Of a DNA stretch of 64,000 nucleotides, positions 11,280 through 23,268 are shown in pieces. The translations under genes were made by a program, and so were the position numbers. This stretch comes from Symbiodinium natans (lineage: Eukaryota > Sar > Dinophyceae > Suessiales > Symbiodiniaceae): contig CAJNDS010002513.1 of the NCBI GenBank assembly GCA_905221605.1, forward strand, positions 310,001 to 374,000. Direction: 5' to 3'. Under the pieces are notes generated by a model. The model searched no databases. It was given only the letters and a program-made list of their open reading frames with translations, and was not told the origin of the DNA. Numbering within the stretch: the first letter of the stretch is position 1; each line of letters begins with the position of its first letter.

Positions 11280-14200
11280 CTAGGCACGCTGCTGAAAGTC
11301 CTCGATTTGATATAGCTGCTCGGAGTGTTTGTCCTCGTTGAACATTGGATCTAAACCAATCTTCAAGTGACCCTTCTGTCACGTGTTCTTGTTCAGGGCA
11401 GAGTCTGTTCAAACCATCGTCTAACTACATTTAGTGTTGGAATTGCTTGGCCGCATCACCGGCGAATTATGTTGTTTGCAAGCACTTGCCCGGCGTGCAG
11501 CATCTGGTCTGCAAAAGCACAACACAAACTGGGGGGAACACCGTGATGTGTCGCAGCGCATACAAGTCCGCTGAACGCGCGGGGCCGTGGAGTTTCACAC
11601 AGCGCTCGGTGAACTCCTGGAGCTGTTTGTTTGACGTTGCCTGCATTTCGAAAGGCATGTGTTGCATCCTATCAGCATCCTCTACGCTGATGGTGTGGTC
11701 GCCGTCCATGTCCAAACCTCACACTGCGAAAAGTGCTACTCCACGATACACGATGCAATGGAACTGCACATGCACAAACTCTGTTACCCCGTACTGCTCC
11801 GGAAACGCACCATCACATTTAGCAACCCATGGAACCATGGAGAGCTTCTAGCCATTCGAGACCACGCAACATTTGAATCAGAAGGGCTGTTAATACAAAC
11901 TTGATCTATTTGTTCGACCTTGGCATTGTTTCTCCTTCCTGCATAGCTGGGCGAACCGCGAGGGCGAGGGTGGTGAGAGCTTGGCGTTTTCAACTCACGT
12001 GTCGGCTGATTTCGGCTTGGTTTTGCATTTCTGATGCGTCAAGGGAACCGCTGGGGTTGAAAGAGGACCTGCACCACCAACAAATTTCTGCGGATGACGA
12101 GAGCAACCAAGCTTAGACTTCACGCTAGGCTGGGCTTCTCGAGCTCAAAAGGAAACATAAGGAAACAAATGCTTCCATTGAGGTCTAAATATGGAGGAAG
12201 CAGAGGTTTGACAGAGAAACAGTTTTTTGAAAACCAAAAGTGATCTTATCGAAATCTAAAGGAAAAAGTTTCCTTTTTCCAAATAGATAGAGGGCTTTCG
12301 AATTTCGATTGGAACGAACACAGTTGAGGGTTTAAGGTTTAGGCTATAGTTCAGGGTTTAGGCTTGCGGCTTATTTTCCCTCCTGCACAGCTGGGGCGAA
12401 TCCACTTCGCAGGGTTGGCGACGAGACGACTTGATAGCTTGCTGAGGTTTTAGGGTTTTGGGAGTTTTTTTGCCACCCGCCAAGCAGACGAACAGCGCTG
12501 CAGGTCTCGCTCGGGTTTTTTGGGTTTAAGCTTAGTTTTGGGTTGAGGTGTGAAAAACTTAAGCCGGCTGAAGATGCTCAGCAGCAAAAAGTATGACCAA
12601 GGGGTCCTTTGTAACAGGCCCAAACCGACTTGGAGCTTGATCAGCACCCAGTGGGACGAGGACAATTGTGACACCGTACCTGCGCGCTGCGGCCCGAAAG
12701 GAGCACACGCATTGCAAAGCCCGCGACACTATTTAAAAAGCGCAAATTGGTGGGCCGGGCACGCTTGTGAAAGTTGGGGACCAAAGCACGCTCTGCCGCT
12801 GAGCTGCAGTTCTGTTTGAGCGCAACCAGTTGCGGGCGGCTGGGCAGGGTGAGGGGCAGGCTTGGGACAGGCTCAGGGACAGGCCGGGCCGGATGCGGAG
12901 TGGCCATGGCTGAGTGTCGCCAAGCTGACGCGCGCGACCCCCCTCCACTTCTATGGAGAGAGCTCGCACCCACTTCACGCCGAGCACTCGCCTAAGGGAC
13001 TCATTTTTGTCGGCACGTACCCAATGCACGTTAACTCAATTTTTTAACCCATAAAGGAAACAAAAGCACCCTGATCAGCACAGGGAATGATTTCACAGGC
13101 CACTCCATCCCGGCTTGAGGTAGCCTAAAAGGATTCAGGGACTCCTAAGCTAGCAGCAAGAGCCTGAATGACAGCATTTGGGCTCTCCGTGGCATCAGCC
13201 TTTTCAATGAAGGCATTTAAACTGACGGATTTCTTGGCGCGTTCGAGACATGAGGGGCCTCCGAGAGGACAGTCATCACAACTGGCCGTGTCTTGCAGCA
13301 GGGAATCTGTGATCTCACCACTCGACGACCCTTCTCTGCGAACAGACGACCAGAAATCCTCCCAAAATCCCGGAAGGCAGCAACAGCCAACTCATGAGAA
13401 GCAACAGCGCATCCATCTTGAGCGACTTCAACGCCAACCGTGTTTTTGCGACTCTTCAACCAACGACCCATAAACGTGGGATCGATTTGTGATGACACGC
13501 GTTCTCCAACAGTCAAGGCGATGCTGCCGCAACTTCTTTAACGAATCATGAAGCTGGGCACAGGCCATTCCAAACCAAACTGCAGGGACTATTCTCGCCC
13601 AACCTCAACCTGGCAATCAAGGACGCGGCCGTAAACGGTAGTCCTGATCAGCGACTAAACGCTGCGGAACCAGCTTCAGCTCACGTCAGCGCGTCACTTT
13701 TTCTAAGTTTGGTCAGCTTATGTCTCCGGCATGGACCAAGGCTTCCCAGCACTTGCTGCCTTTCTTTGTTATGAAGTCTGGCTTGCACCAGCGAGGCCCT
13801 GAGTCCAGGTTCACCGACCCTAAACCTGGTAGCAAAAGGGATACGATCGAGAAGGAAAGCCAGCCCTGCGAAGCGCCTCGGCCATCAAAAAACATGCGAG
13901 CGTAACGTTTTGGCTATGGCGACGGCGCAAACAAAATGATATGAAGGGATCATCATGATTATGAGGCATCAAGCAAGCAATGGGACTTGAGCCTCTTGGA
14001 CACGAGATTGTTGGCGGCCTCGATCTGGAAGGGGAATATATTCTTTCATCGTCTTGTGGCACGACGGATGAAATCCTATGCAATGACTTACCAAATCCTG
14101 AAATCATGCGTTTCCTTTATGCTTCAAAGAGATATCCGTCTTTGGTAATAATGGATTCGTGATAATAATCGGAAGCAAGATCGGACGTCAATCTTCCATT

Positions 14201-17200
14201 CAATTTATCCGGCATCAGTATTTGGTTCTTTTTCGAGGGAATTTTGATCTCGGACTCAGGCCGACGCAAGAAATTTAAATAATAGCAGAAGATTGGAACT
14301 AGGTTGGAAGGCTTGGGCTCGGAAAACCTGCTGTCCGGGCAGAGGGTGGGGCAATGGCAGAATGGTGCGGCCCCCTTTCCGTTCAATTGTTGTGGGATTG
14401 GGTCTGGTTGTTGTTCTGTATCGGATTACACACGATAGACGCTTGCATGGAGTACGAGTTTGACCCGGAAAGATGTGTTCCGTCACCCATTCAGCTGTTT
14501 ACATGCATCATTTAAGATCTTGCGTTATGAGTTTTTTTGGAGCCAAACATTGGGCTTCGGCAAAATTTCTTTTTCGCAAAAAAATCTTCCTAAAATCATC
14601 CTTCGGGTTCTTCCTCAAATCATCCTCCCTCCACATTCCGGCTTCCCAATCTTTCTAAAAATCATCCTCCAAATTAGCCTCCACCTCACCCTAAAATTAT
14701 CCGCTGTGAAAATTCCGGCTTTCCACTCTTCCTGACATCATCCGCAAATTTATCCGCCTCTACCTCATCCTAAAATCATCTTATGTCAAAATTCCGGCCT
14801 CCCAATCTTCCTAAAGTCATCCTCCAATCTATCCTCCACATCATCCTAGAATCCTCCTAACATTTAACATAGGATGGTTTGCGAACGGTGAAGCGGATAC
14901 AACAAAAAAACGGGCAGGACACGCCCGAGGATGATTCGAGGCCAAAAAACAACAAGGATGATTTTAGGACGATGGCGGAGAGGAGAAATGGAAATGCACT
15001 GACGATTCTGACGATAACGCCAGAGGATATATCGAGGAAAAGAGGATGCTTTAGGATGGTGGAGCAGACAGGCAAATGACGGAGGACCACACCCAAGGAT
15101 GATTTTCGGAAGATTCTTAGCAAAAACAAGGAATTTTGGCAGCACGCCAGCATCTCGCACGTCTAGACCTGCGTCCAGCAACACGCCGACAACGCAACGC
15201 GACTGGACTGGGCCTGACAGGCCACCTCGTCAACAAACAAGCTTGCCCAAGATCCCAGCCCATTCCAACAAAAGGAAAACGCACTGCCCACATCAAGACA
15301 ACAGCACCGACCAAGCGCCGAGATGGATTGAGCTTCAATCTCAGATTGCGTGCCCTGTTCATTTGCTACCGGCAGCCCATGAACCACGTCGTCCTTCCAC
15401 GGCGGCGCAGGCGCGTCGCCCAGAATGGGCCCTCGAGGGGCGAATCTCAGATTTTGTTTCTTTTTGCTCTGCTCGGAGGATGCTTTCGTCCCAGCCGACC
15501 ACCTGACAATATCGCAAAAGTTGCAAAGGCAGAGACCGAAGGACCTTCCCAGACCCAGGGCCTAACCAGAAGCCCAGCCCGGACTGCCAGCTTCGCAACC
15601 GCGTCGTCAAACCAGACTGCCACCCAAGAAGAGGCCCACGCCCAGCAGCGCCAGAAGGCAGAAAAGAGCTGGATCCCGGCTCCAAAAACAGAGGTCAGAA
15701 TCGTGACCCCAGAGGAGCTTGAGCAAAGGGATAGAAGGCCTGCGGAACAGCCAGCCCCAGCTTGCCTTTGGAACCACTGCCTTCTGAGCCAAGAGAGCTT
15801 TTCGCGCGAATGCGCCCGGAAGGCAGGCACATCTGGAGGCCCGGATCTTTGATTCCTGCAAGCGCTCCTTTGCAAGCGCTCGAGAGAAAGTAAAATAGGC
15901 GCTCTTGGCCTCGATCGGGTAACCCAGGCGCTCAAGGATGTACTTGGCCGCAATGACCCGCGCCCCCCCTCCTCGCCCGCAATGCCACGCAACTCGGTGA
16001 CAACACGGGAGGGCGACGTCGCCCCCGGTCTGTCGCAGCCGCCTCGTATGGTGCCCTCGGTCTCGGAAATCAAACTGCAGCCACTGCACAGGAACTTCAC
16101 GCTCCACTCCTCGCCCGGCCACGCCACAGCCTCAATGCTATGGCTCCCGACCTCGCCGTCTCGCTTGAAGCTCTGCTCGAGGATCGCCACCGTGTTTTGG
16201 GTCGCCTCCTTGACAATGATGGGCACGTCGGTGTCCTCGAGACGAAGCCGGAATCGCTTCAGCAACTTGTGTGTCGTACTCGGCATGGAGCCCACCACGC
16301 AATCCCGCTGGGCCAAATCCTCCGCCTTTCTAGTGATGTTGCGGCACCGCCTGCAGACGATTCGGTGCAGCAAGTCCTCATGCCAGGCCTTCTTGTGCTG
16401 CCCCACAGGCGGCGGCACAGGATAAGCTACCCACATCGGGTCGTGGCCCCCAGCTTTGGCTGCCCGCAAGCCCTTGGGCGGACCCCCAGCTGGTGCGGCC
16501 CCTTTACGGCTCGCCTGCTCAGATCCCCCAACTCGAGCTCCTCCTCCTGACGTCTGGGTGTACACCGTGAGTGCATCCACCTCCAGCTCGTCCTCGGCAC
16601 CATTGCCTCCCCCGTCGCCCTCCAGCCGGGTTCGCAGCCGGGTAGCCCTTAGCGCGGTCCTCCACTTTTCTCCACCCCACGCCGTCTGAGGCGGCAAAGC
16701 CACACAAGCTTTTCAGGTACCGGGCCCAGCGTGGGTGCTACCGACCTCCGAGCTGTGGGAAGCAGGCGAACGACCTCGGTCGGCTTGCGCCATTGAGGTC
16801 GAGAGGGGGGCGGCCAGGCCTTGAGTTTAGGAATAGGGGTAGGGCTTGGGGGGTTTAGGGTTGAGGGTTTAGGGTTCAAGGTTTAGGGATTCTTTTGCCG
16901 CCCGCATAGCTGAACAGCATGTCCACATGGCAGGGTTTAGGGTGTAGGGTGTAGGGTGTAGGGCGTAAGGTTAAAGAGGAAAATAGTGGTTTTCTCTGGT
17001 TTTCCTGTTTTTTTTTACCAGAAAATAGGGCCCAAAAAGAAAAGGCAAAAAAAATGAAGGCCCCAAACAAAAAGGTCCCCGGTCGAAGGTGGGTGCACTC
17101 TTTCTCCCGATTGTTCCCGATTGTTCCAAGCAGAAAGATCTCCGGTGAAAGCATGTGCCGATTGCAGTCCACACAAGATACAACCAGGAAGACGATGTTT

Positions 17201-18813
17201 ATGGAACCACCTAGAAACCCCACCCGAAGGACCCGAAGACCTCAAGCAAGATCAGGTGAGGTTGCTCGGCCGCCCATGACCTTTTGTTTCGACTGAATTC
17301 CGAAGTCTTTGGTTTTTTGTTTTTGACTATTTCTTATCTTTCAATGTCTTTCAAGGGGTCTTGAATTGCTCGGCTCTCTGCACGCAGCGGCCACGCAGAT
17401 GTCGAGACCTCTAGCCCAGAGCTGCCTTTGAGTATGCGGACCTTTCTGTATTTGTTTCTTTCGTTCTTTGGTGCTCTTGCTCGGGCTTGCAGTTTTGTGT
17501 TTTTCAAGATTTTTCCTTGGTACATCGGCCACCCTAAGAGAAGAAGGTGGTTCAATCACAACCCCCCGCCCACCCAAACAATTAAAAATGGCAACCCAAA
17601 AAATCCACAATGAACACGGGCCATTGAAACACAAAACGCTTACAATTTCAATATCGGTAAAAATATCACTCCGAGTCGTCATTAACAGCCCTTCTGGCAT
17701 CAAGAGCCCCAACAAAAGGGATGCCACAAAGACGTGAACATCCTTCAGGAGCCCTAAACCCTGCCCTCAAGGCCCTCAAGGCCCTCAAGGCCCTCAAGGC
17801 CCTCAAGGCCCTCAAGGCCCTCAAGGCCCTCAAGGCCCTCAAGGCCCTCAAGGCCCTCAAGGCCCTCAAGGCCCTAAACAAGCGGGGTTTTCAGGTGCCG
17901 CGGAGCTTGAGAACAACGTCCAGGCGTCCATGGCACCGATCTCCAGGGACTCGAAGAAGGCAATGACCGCATCGTCGTCAAAGTGCCTCTCGAAGTCTTC
18001 GATGGTCACCTGCACTTGTGTTTTACTTTCGTCCGAAAAAATATGGTGCAACCATTTAACATGCTATGACCATATGATGGCATAATGTCACATGTAGGTC
18101 TAACCATGCATAGTGATTGTTCCGTCTTGTTCTTCTTTTGTTCCACACATCACAGCTGAACTTCCAGCAGTCCGATGCGGCCTGGCCCAACCCTCGTTGG
18201 TCGATCCTGTGGAACAGAGTGGCCACTTGGTCCTTCAGCTCACGCCGGCTCTGGACCAAAGACATGACCTTGAGCAAAGTCTTGGAAGTTGGAAGCCGTC
18301 GCTCGACCCACGCTTCTGCACGCATACTCTGCGACTCTACGCCCACGTTCTACAATCACTTTGCAACGCACTGCGTCGACTTCTCGGATGCGGCCACGAA
18401 GCCAACATTTCATGATCGCGTTCTGCCGCTTTGATAGCACTGTTGCAGAACACGCCAGTCATTACCTGCGTTGCGCTTTCATAAAAATGCCGGACACATA
18501 CGTGTGTTGCCAGCAAGAGATCCTTGAAGTTATGTGTGGGTCACTCGATGGCGAAGCAAGCCGCCACATTCCATATCGCTCTGCTGCCAAGATGCATTCA
18601 AGACAGCGAAGCCTTAGTTGCGCAACTCCTGCCCAGTTCAAAGCAATGGGCCCTCAAGCGCACACATCTCCCACTCGCCCAGGCAGTGACTGCAGAAGGC
18701 TATGTAGAACTGGAAGAGCTGGACCCAAATCGTTCCTTCCATACGTGCATACGCACGAGCAAGAGATGCACTTACCCACCCACCCCACCCACCTACCCAT
18801 CCACCCACCCAAA

Positions 18814-18859
<46 letters not shown>

Positions 18860-21800
18860 CACTCACTCACTCACTCACTCACTCACTCAGTCGCACTGCG
18901 ATGCGCATCAGTCCGAAACTTTCCTTCAACATGTGCTGTCATTGCTGTTGCCGATGTTTGTACTTTTCTTGGCCGCCCTTGTGCTGAAGCTGCTGGCTAC
19001 CATGGCTTCTCGTTCGAGTGTCCTCCGCAGCACGATTGGCGGCAGTGCCCTGTTCTTCCCTTTGTCTGTCTCAGCCGTCCAAATGCCTAACCATCGCAAA
19101 CAGCCACCTAAACGCAGACACACACCGTAGACCACAAGAAGACTTCACCAATGGGTGTCGTAGAAAAGAAAAAACCAGCGAATCATGGGGACAACATTGC
19201 GTTAAGAAATAGACCATCACTCCAACTCCCTTTTGTGGGTACTCAGTTGCTCTTTGATTGGATGTATCAGCCCGAAATCTAGCCAATAATCGGAAGCTGT
19301 GCTGGAACATCGACCTTGCGCTAACCTAAGCTCGGCGGCCGTGATGCGAAGACAGTATGCACACGTAAACTGTCGTGGTGTCAGGCACGAAGTGTGCTAC
19401 AAGATGGGTGCTCAGCATGATATGTTGTCCCCTCATCCTTTTAGTATGCTCTGACGTATCCACACACTGTCAAATAGCGGACTCGGAGACGGAGCGGATC
19501 GCTTTGCTGCGACCACACTGGAAGCCCTGTCCACTTGCCAGTGTTTTCTGTCTCTGCCTTGCTTGTTGGTTCTGGGACCCTAAAATGACGAGCTCTGTTT
19601 GGACATGGAGGACATGGAGCATTCCGGCTTTGCAATGACGCTCACTCATCACGCACTGACTAGTTCCTCCAGCCGTCGCCCATTCATGGCAGAAGGGCCG
19701 AATCTTCTCAACCCATGACTGACCCACAAGCTGTCCTTCAGGAATGCTCTCAAGGGCATCCGCTGGCTCACCCCAGGTGACCCCGTTGGAGATTGATCGG
19801 AAGAGGGTCAGATATGAGTCGTAGAGTGTTCCAAAAGATTCCTCCAACTCGGTGTTGTTCAGCTTCTCGACTTGCAAGTCACGCACGTGGTCTATCACCG
19901 CGTCCGTGAAGAGGATGGAGAAGATGTATATAATCAGAGCTAAGAGAAGCATGGCCCAGAACAGGGCTTTCATCGTACCCAGCAAAGATTGGACCAGAGT
20001 CCGTAGACTCCTGAAGAACTTCACCACGCGGACTACCCGCACGACCTTGCATCCGGAAAGATCCAGCTGCAAACTGACATCGTCTGATCGCATGATGCAA
20101 AAAAAAAACTCCTGTGACCACTTGTGCACCAAATCACGCGTACCAGCTTGCCGATTCGCAAGAGCCTGAGGATCCGCAAGTTGCCTCAGCACTCAGCGAG
20201 CTTCACGAGCAGAGAGTTCTCAAGCTGCCAGCAGTCACAACACCCTGACCGAGCCCAGTTGCTGTTCGTGGACGTGCTGCCTCAAACATACCGGTGGCTG
20301 CCATGCACCAAGCAGCGTTCAATGCATAACTGGGCTCTTTCCAGCATGTGCAGCACAGTGTAAGTGCTGTGTGATGCTGACTCTCTGTGTGGACTAAGTA
20401 GGGCTACAGCATAGCTGGCATTGCTCGCTGCATCCCGCCGCCGCTCTTTGCAGCAAGGGCACTTTGTCCGTGATGGAACAGCTCTGATGCCAGCTCAACC
20501 CACGAGGACAATACCTGAACAGGAAATGCACCACATGCAACATGGGCGGCCATTTCGGCACCTCACTTTAAAACAAGTTTACCCTGCCCATTTGAGAGAT
20601 GCACCGCAAAGAGTGCGAACGGCCAAGCGGCCACAAAGATGTCTAGCCAATTCCAAGCCCAGTCTGAAGACTCCCAAACATACCTCAAGCACGGCACATG
20701 TGGAACTCAAACCCAGGCAGAGCATATTCATCAGACATGTTACAGCATGTTCGACAGAAACTGGCCCTATGCAAACAAGCCATGACTAGGAAAGGCTAAG
20801 CCACTTCCAGAACCCATCAGCCGTCAGGCGCAGGCAAACTTCCACAGTGAACAGCAGCGAGTACATGGTATGCAGAGTCGTGAAGACAGAGACCCCCGAG
20901 GAGAAATCTCTGGTAACAGCTTGCCATTCCAAGTGAAAGCCTTGGATACCGAACATCCAGGATTCCCCCTGCGCACCTATGGGCTGCAAGCGCACTGTCG
21001 GGCCAGCTCTCAGATCTAGCAACTTCTGACAATCATGTTCAACACCACCGACCATACATGCTGCGAGCTGATGCGAGCTGTCAAAGGAAACCGACTTGAT
21101 GACAAGATTCCCAGAAGCAGCGAATTCGTCACCACTGCAAATCCGAAGAATAGGTTGCAACTCTGGGAATCCACTATCCACTGGGCGTAGCGTTGACCTC
21201 TAGGGCAAAGGAGCAAGTCAGCAGCAGCAGCAGCACCAGCAGCAGCAGCAGGTGCGGCAGCATGTCCATCAACAGCATCAGTCACTTCAGCCACAGACTT
21301 GCCTCAAACTCGCTTCTCAAACACGAAGAACCCACTGAACAATACTGAACGTGCACCCAGAAAATGTGGACAAACCTGCACGTCAACACCCGATGCTGCC
21401 AAGACCAAGCCACACACGTGTAGAGTCTTACTCCTGGACTCACGAAGCTGTATCTGAATCTTCTCAGACTCTTCAACCACGCGAGTGTGAGCCTGACGCG
21501 CCTTAGTGCTTCAACACACCTCGCGTGGCTCTTCCCCAGTGCCAGTAGCAGCGTCGTGCAGCACCCGCAACAATCGAAGAAATGCAACCACCACATGCCG
21601 CCAAAGCCGCCCGATCGTAGCTATTCATGCTCGGAGCCTTGCTCAGGCGAGCTGGCGGGCGTCGCTTCCCCTGGCTGCCTTCTGAGTAGAGGTGTCCCAC
21701 TGGCAAATCGTTGTAAGTTGGCATCGATCGAGGCACCTTGTTCAGGGCAGCATCCTCAAAGCTTCAGGCATGTTGTTGACTCAAGTGTCTCCAGCTCTGC

Positions 21801-22010
21801 GCTCGGCCTGGGCCGTGCCCTGTTCCAAACGGACCTCCAAAGATTGGAGCCAGGAATCCATGTGCGCAAGAAGCTGTTCTTGGTGGCCCTGAAGCACCTG
21901 AAGCAGGGAAATTTACAGGGAACCTTGTGCCTGCAACATTGTGCTGTCTTTCATTGTGGAGCCCTGACCTCCTCCACATGTGCAAGGACCTTGGGCGCCG
22001 CTTCTTCCAT
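11280..22010 (-). CDS. Channel gene C: single-domain voltage-gated cation channel with EF-hands, long intron
   Basis: Exons: 21969-22010 ([14 protein letters not shown]), 21808-21897, 21754-about 21600 (linker, end unresolved), 21111-21197 (S1), 20797-20940 (S2), 20583-20663 (S3), 20263-20280 (18 nt), 20138-20184 (S4 start), 19724-20045 (S4 end, S5, pore), 18691-18735 and 18596-18612 (17 nt; S6), 18403-18465, 18182-18268, 17907-18009 (EF-hand 1), 11680-11717 (EF-hand 2, [12 protein letters not shown]), 11542-11616 (ADLYAL) and 11280-11333 (coiled coil, ends FQQRA). From the S1 exon to the stop all phases agree (393 codons). The pore reads [12 protein letters not shown]4 has ten basic residues at every third position, two of them Lys. 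The two 3' blocks are 6.2 kb away. They are assigned to C because the split Ser codon (A|GC donor, AG|GT acceptor) joins exactly as in gene E, and no other copy lacks them nearby. Confidence 0.87.
12323..12560 (+). repeat. Dispersed TTTAGGG-associated repeat, copy 1
   Basis: A roughly 235-bp unit contains telomere-like GGTTTAAGGTTTAGG words, GGCTTGCGG, a core TGCCACCCGCCAAGCAGACG, GCTGCAGGTCT and a 3' end GGGTTGAGGTGTGAAAAA. The same order of words recurs at 53763-53948 in the same orientation, and shorter relatives occur near 16838 and 37275. It lies inside the long intron of gene C. Orientation is arbitrary. Confidence 0.75.
14556..15140. repeat. ATCATCCT-rich repeat with inverted arms
   Basis: The left part holds many CCTAAAATCATCCT words and three tandem units of about 78 bp, with ATTCCGG starting at 14635, 14712 and 14791. 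The right part (about 14925-15140) carries the same words in inverted orientation. The outer segments near 14560-14640 and 15060-15140 are imperfect reverse complements. The whole could fold back on itself. It lies in the long intron of gene C. Confidence 0.7.
15447..16703 (-). pseudogene. Degenerate coding-like stretch in the long intron of gene C
   Basis: A 418-codon open frame on the minus strand, GC-rich compared with its surroundings. A Cys-rich part ([19 protein letters not shown], later FLCSGCS) looks like a metal-binding ribbon. Around 16050 the protein-like character moves to another frame ([19 protein letters not shown]), which suggests a frameshift or an unrecognised intron. I do not recognise a family. 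It could be part of a decayed mobile element or a gene nested in the intron; transcription would be in the same direction as C. Confidence 0.35.
16838..16975 (+). repeat. Telomere-like TTTAGGG tract with core of the dispersed repeat
   Basis: Several GGGTTTAGGG words surround TTTTGCCGCCCGCATAGCTG, followed by GGGTGTAGGGTGTAGGG. It is a shorter relative of the repeats at 12323 and 53763. Confidence 0.75.
17763..17876. repeat. Perfect 9-bp minisatellite (CTCAAGGCC)
   Basis: About twelve identical copies of CTCAAGGCC in tandem. The array ends about 30 bp from the 3' end of exon 17907-18009 of gene C, inside its long intron. It creates artefactual Lys-Ala-Leu and Arg-Ala-Leu open frames on the two strands. 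Confidence 0.95.
18810..18892. repeat. CA microsatellite followed by CTCA repeats
   Basis: A pure CA run passes into TCAC tetranucleotide repeats. It lies in the intron of gene C just upstream (in transcription) of the S6 exon 18691-18735. Confidence 0.9.
21213..21256. repeat. CAG trinucleotide microsatellite
   Basis: About 14 CAG/CAC triplets just upstream of the S1 exon of gene C. Although readable as poly-Ala on the minus strand, the S1 exon is better placed to start at the AG|G acceptor at 21197, leaving this array intronic. Confidence 0.75.
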
Positions 22011-23268
22011 GGCCACTCAGTGCAGCCAGCTCAAAGTTCCTACTTCCATCACCGCTTGAATGGCACCCAGGCGGACACGTGGCGGGCGCGGCCCTCAAGA
22101 ATCGACCGCACCTTTTGCTGAAAGAAAGCCTTGATACCTTTCACCAAACAGAAATGTAAAGACGCAGAGAGACTGAGAGGGAGGGAGAGAGAGAAGAGAG
22201 AGAGGGGAGCGAGCGAAAGCAGTTGTGAAAGCATGGAGACAGAGCAATGCAGCATAGCGTTCCACAAAAACACTTCCACGCAACAACATTGCAAACTACC
22301 TGACATGGACGTTTGTTGTAGCAGTTGTTCTTTGCCGTGGCAATGTTCGGCTGCCTTTGCCAGTGTGTCCATAGATGTGGCTACACTTTTGTCTCATCGC
22401 ATTGCTCAAGCTCGCCTGTTGGCCAACCTGTGCAGCAGTTGCCCGGATGGTAATGAGATCAACAACTCTCGCATCCGGCAGCAGACCGCAATTTGCGCTT
22501 TCGTGGCCAAATGGCACAAGGATAGCGTGGACAGCGAAAGTGTCATTTGGAAGGGTTCAATCTCAACAAGAACTTCTGGCGAACTCTAGCCCTGCTTTCG
22601 CTATACACAATCGCGGGTCTGTCTCGAATGAACAACAATAAAAGGACCTCCCGAATGACCAATACGCCTGCGGAATGCGGCAAGCGCATTTGACAACACA
22701 ACAAAACCTGCTCTCGACAAACACTTTGTGCTTGTTCCGACGTTCTCGCGGACTTTCGCCACCACACCTTCAAGCTCGCGAAAGCCCTGATATGCATACA
22801 ACAGCAGTGCAGGACATGGAGATTTTTGCCAAAGTCATTTATAGCTCTTCCGTGGCATCGCACGGCTTTGGTGTGCAGCGAAAATGTGATTGTGGAAGCT
22901 AGCTGTCAGATTCTCCTTTGGAGATCTTTGGGGCCTTCCATCTGGCCTTTTTCTCTCATTAAGCGACGGACTCATCAGCAACCCTAGCTTGCGGCATGTT
23001 AGCGATTACACATCGCGTTCGACTCGTAGGCTAACCAGGCCTCGAAACCGCCTACACACCACTAATAAAGATGCCATGCTAATTCTGGCCTCTGGAGCTT
23101 GTGGAAAACAGATGCATGATGATGCGACTGGTGCTTCCCAAGCCAACATCAAACATCAAACCCTGAACGGCGCAGAATCCTTCTCTGTCGCCTCAGACTT
23201 GCTGGGTGTTCGTAATGCCTGGAGAGCTACCACGCACCAAACCGTACCGGCATCATTGAATCATGCCT
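22011..23268. other. Intergenic gap between channel genes D and C
   Basis: About 1.26 kb. A short purine-rich (GA) stretch lies near 22170-22215. Nothing else is recognised; the promoter of gene C should lie in its left part. Confidence 0.55.

Noticed and set aside
10842-11315. Ala-Lys-rich or Ser-Leu-rich protein
   Set aside because: Translation of the GCCTTA hexamer array, with no conserved flanks.
15136-15852. 238-codon plus-strand frame
   Set aside because: It is opposite a better minus-strand candidate, has no motif and is rich in low-complexity residues.
17763-17876. Possible CRISPR array
   Set aside because: Repeats are contiguous 9-mers without spacers, and the genome is eukaryotic; the same applies to the other tandem arrays.
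17666-17966. Lys-Ala-Leu and Arg-Ala-Leu repeat proteins
   Set aside because: Translation of a perfect 9-bp minisatellite located in an intron.
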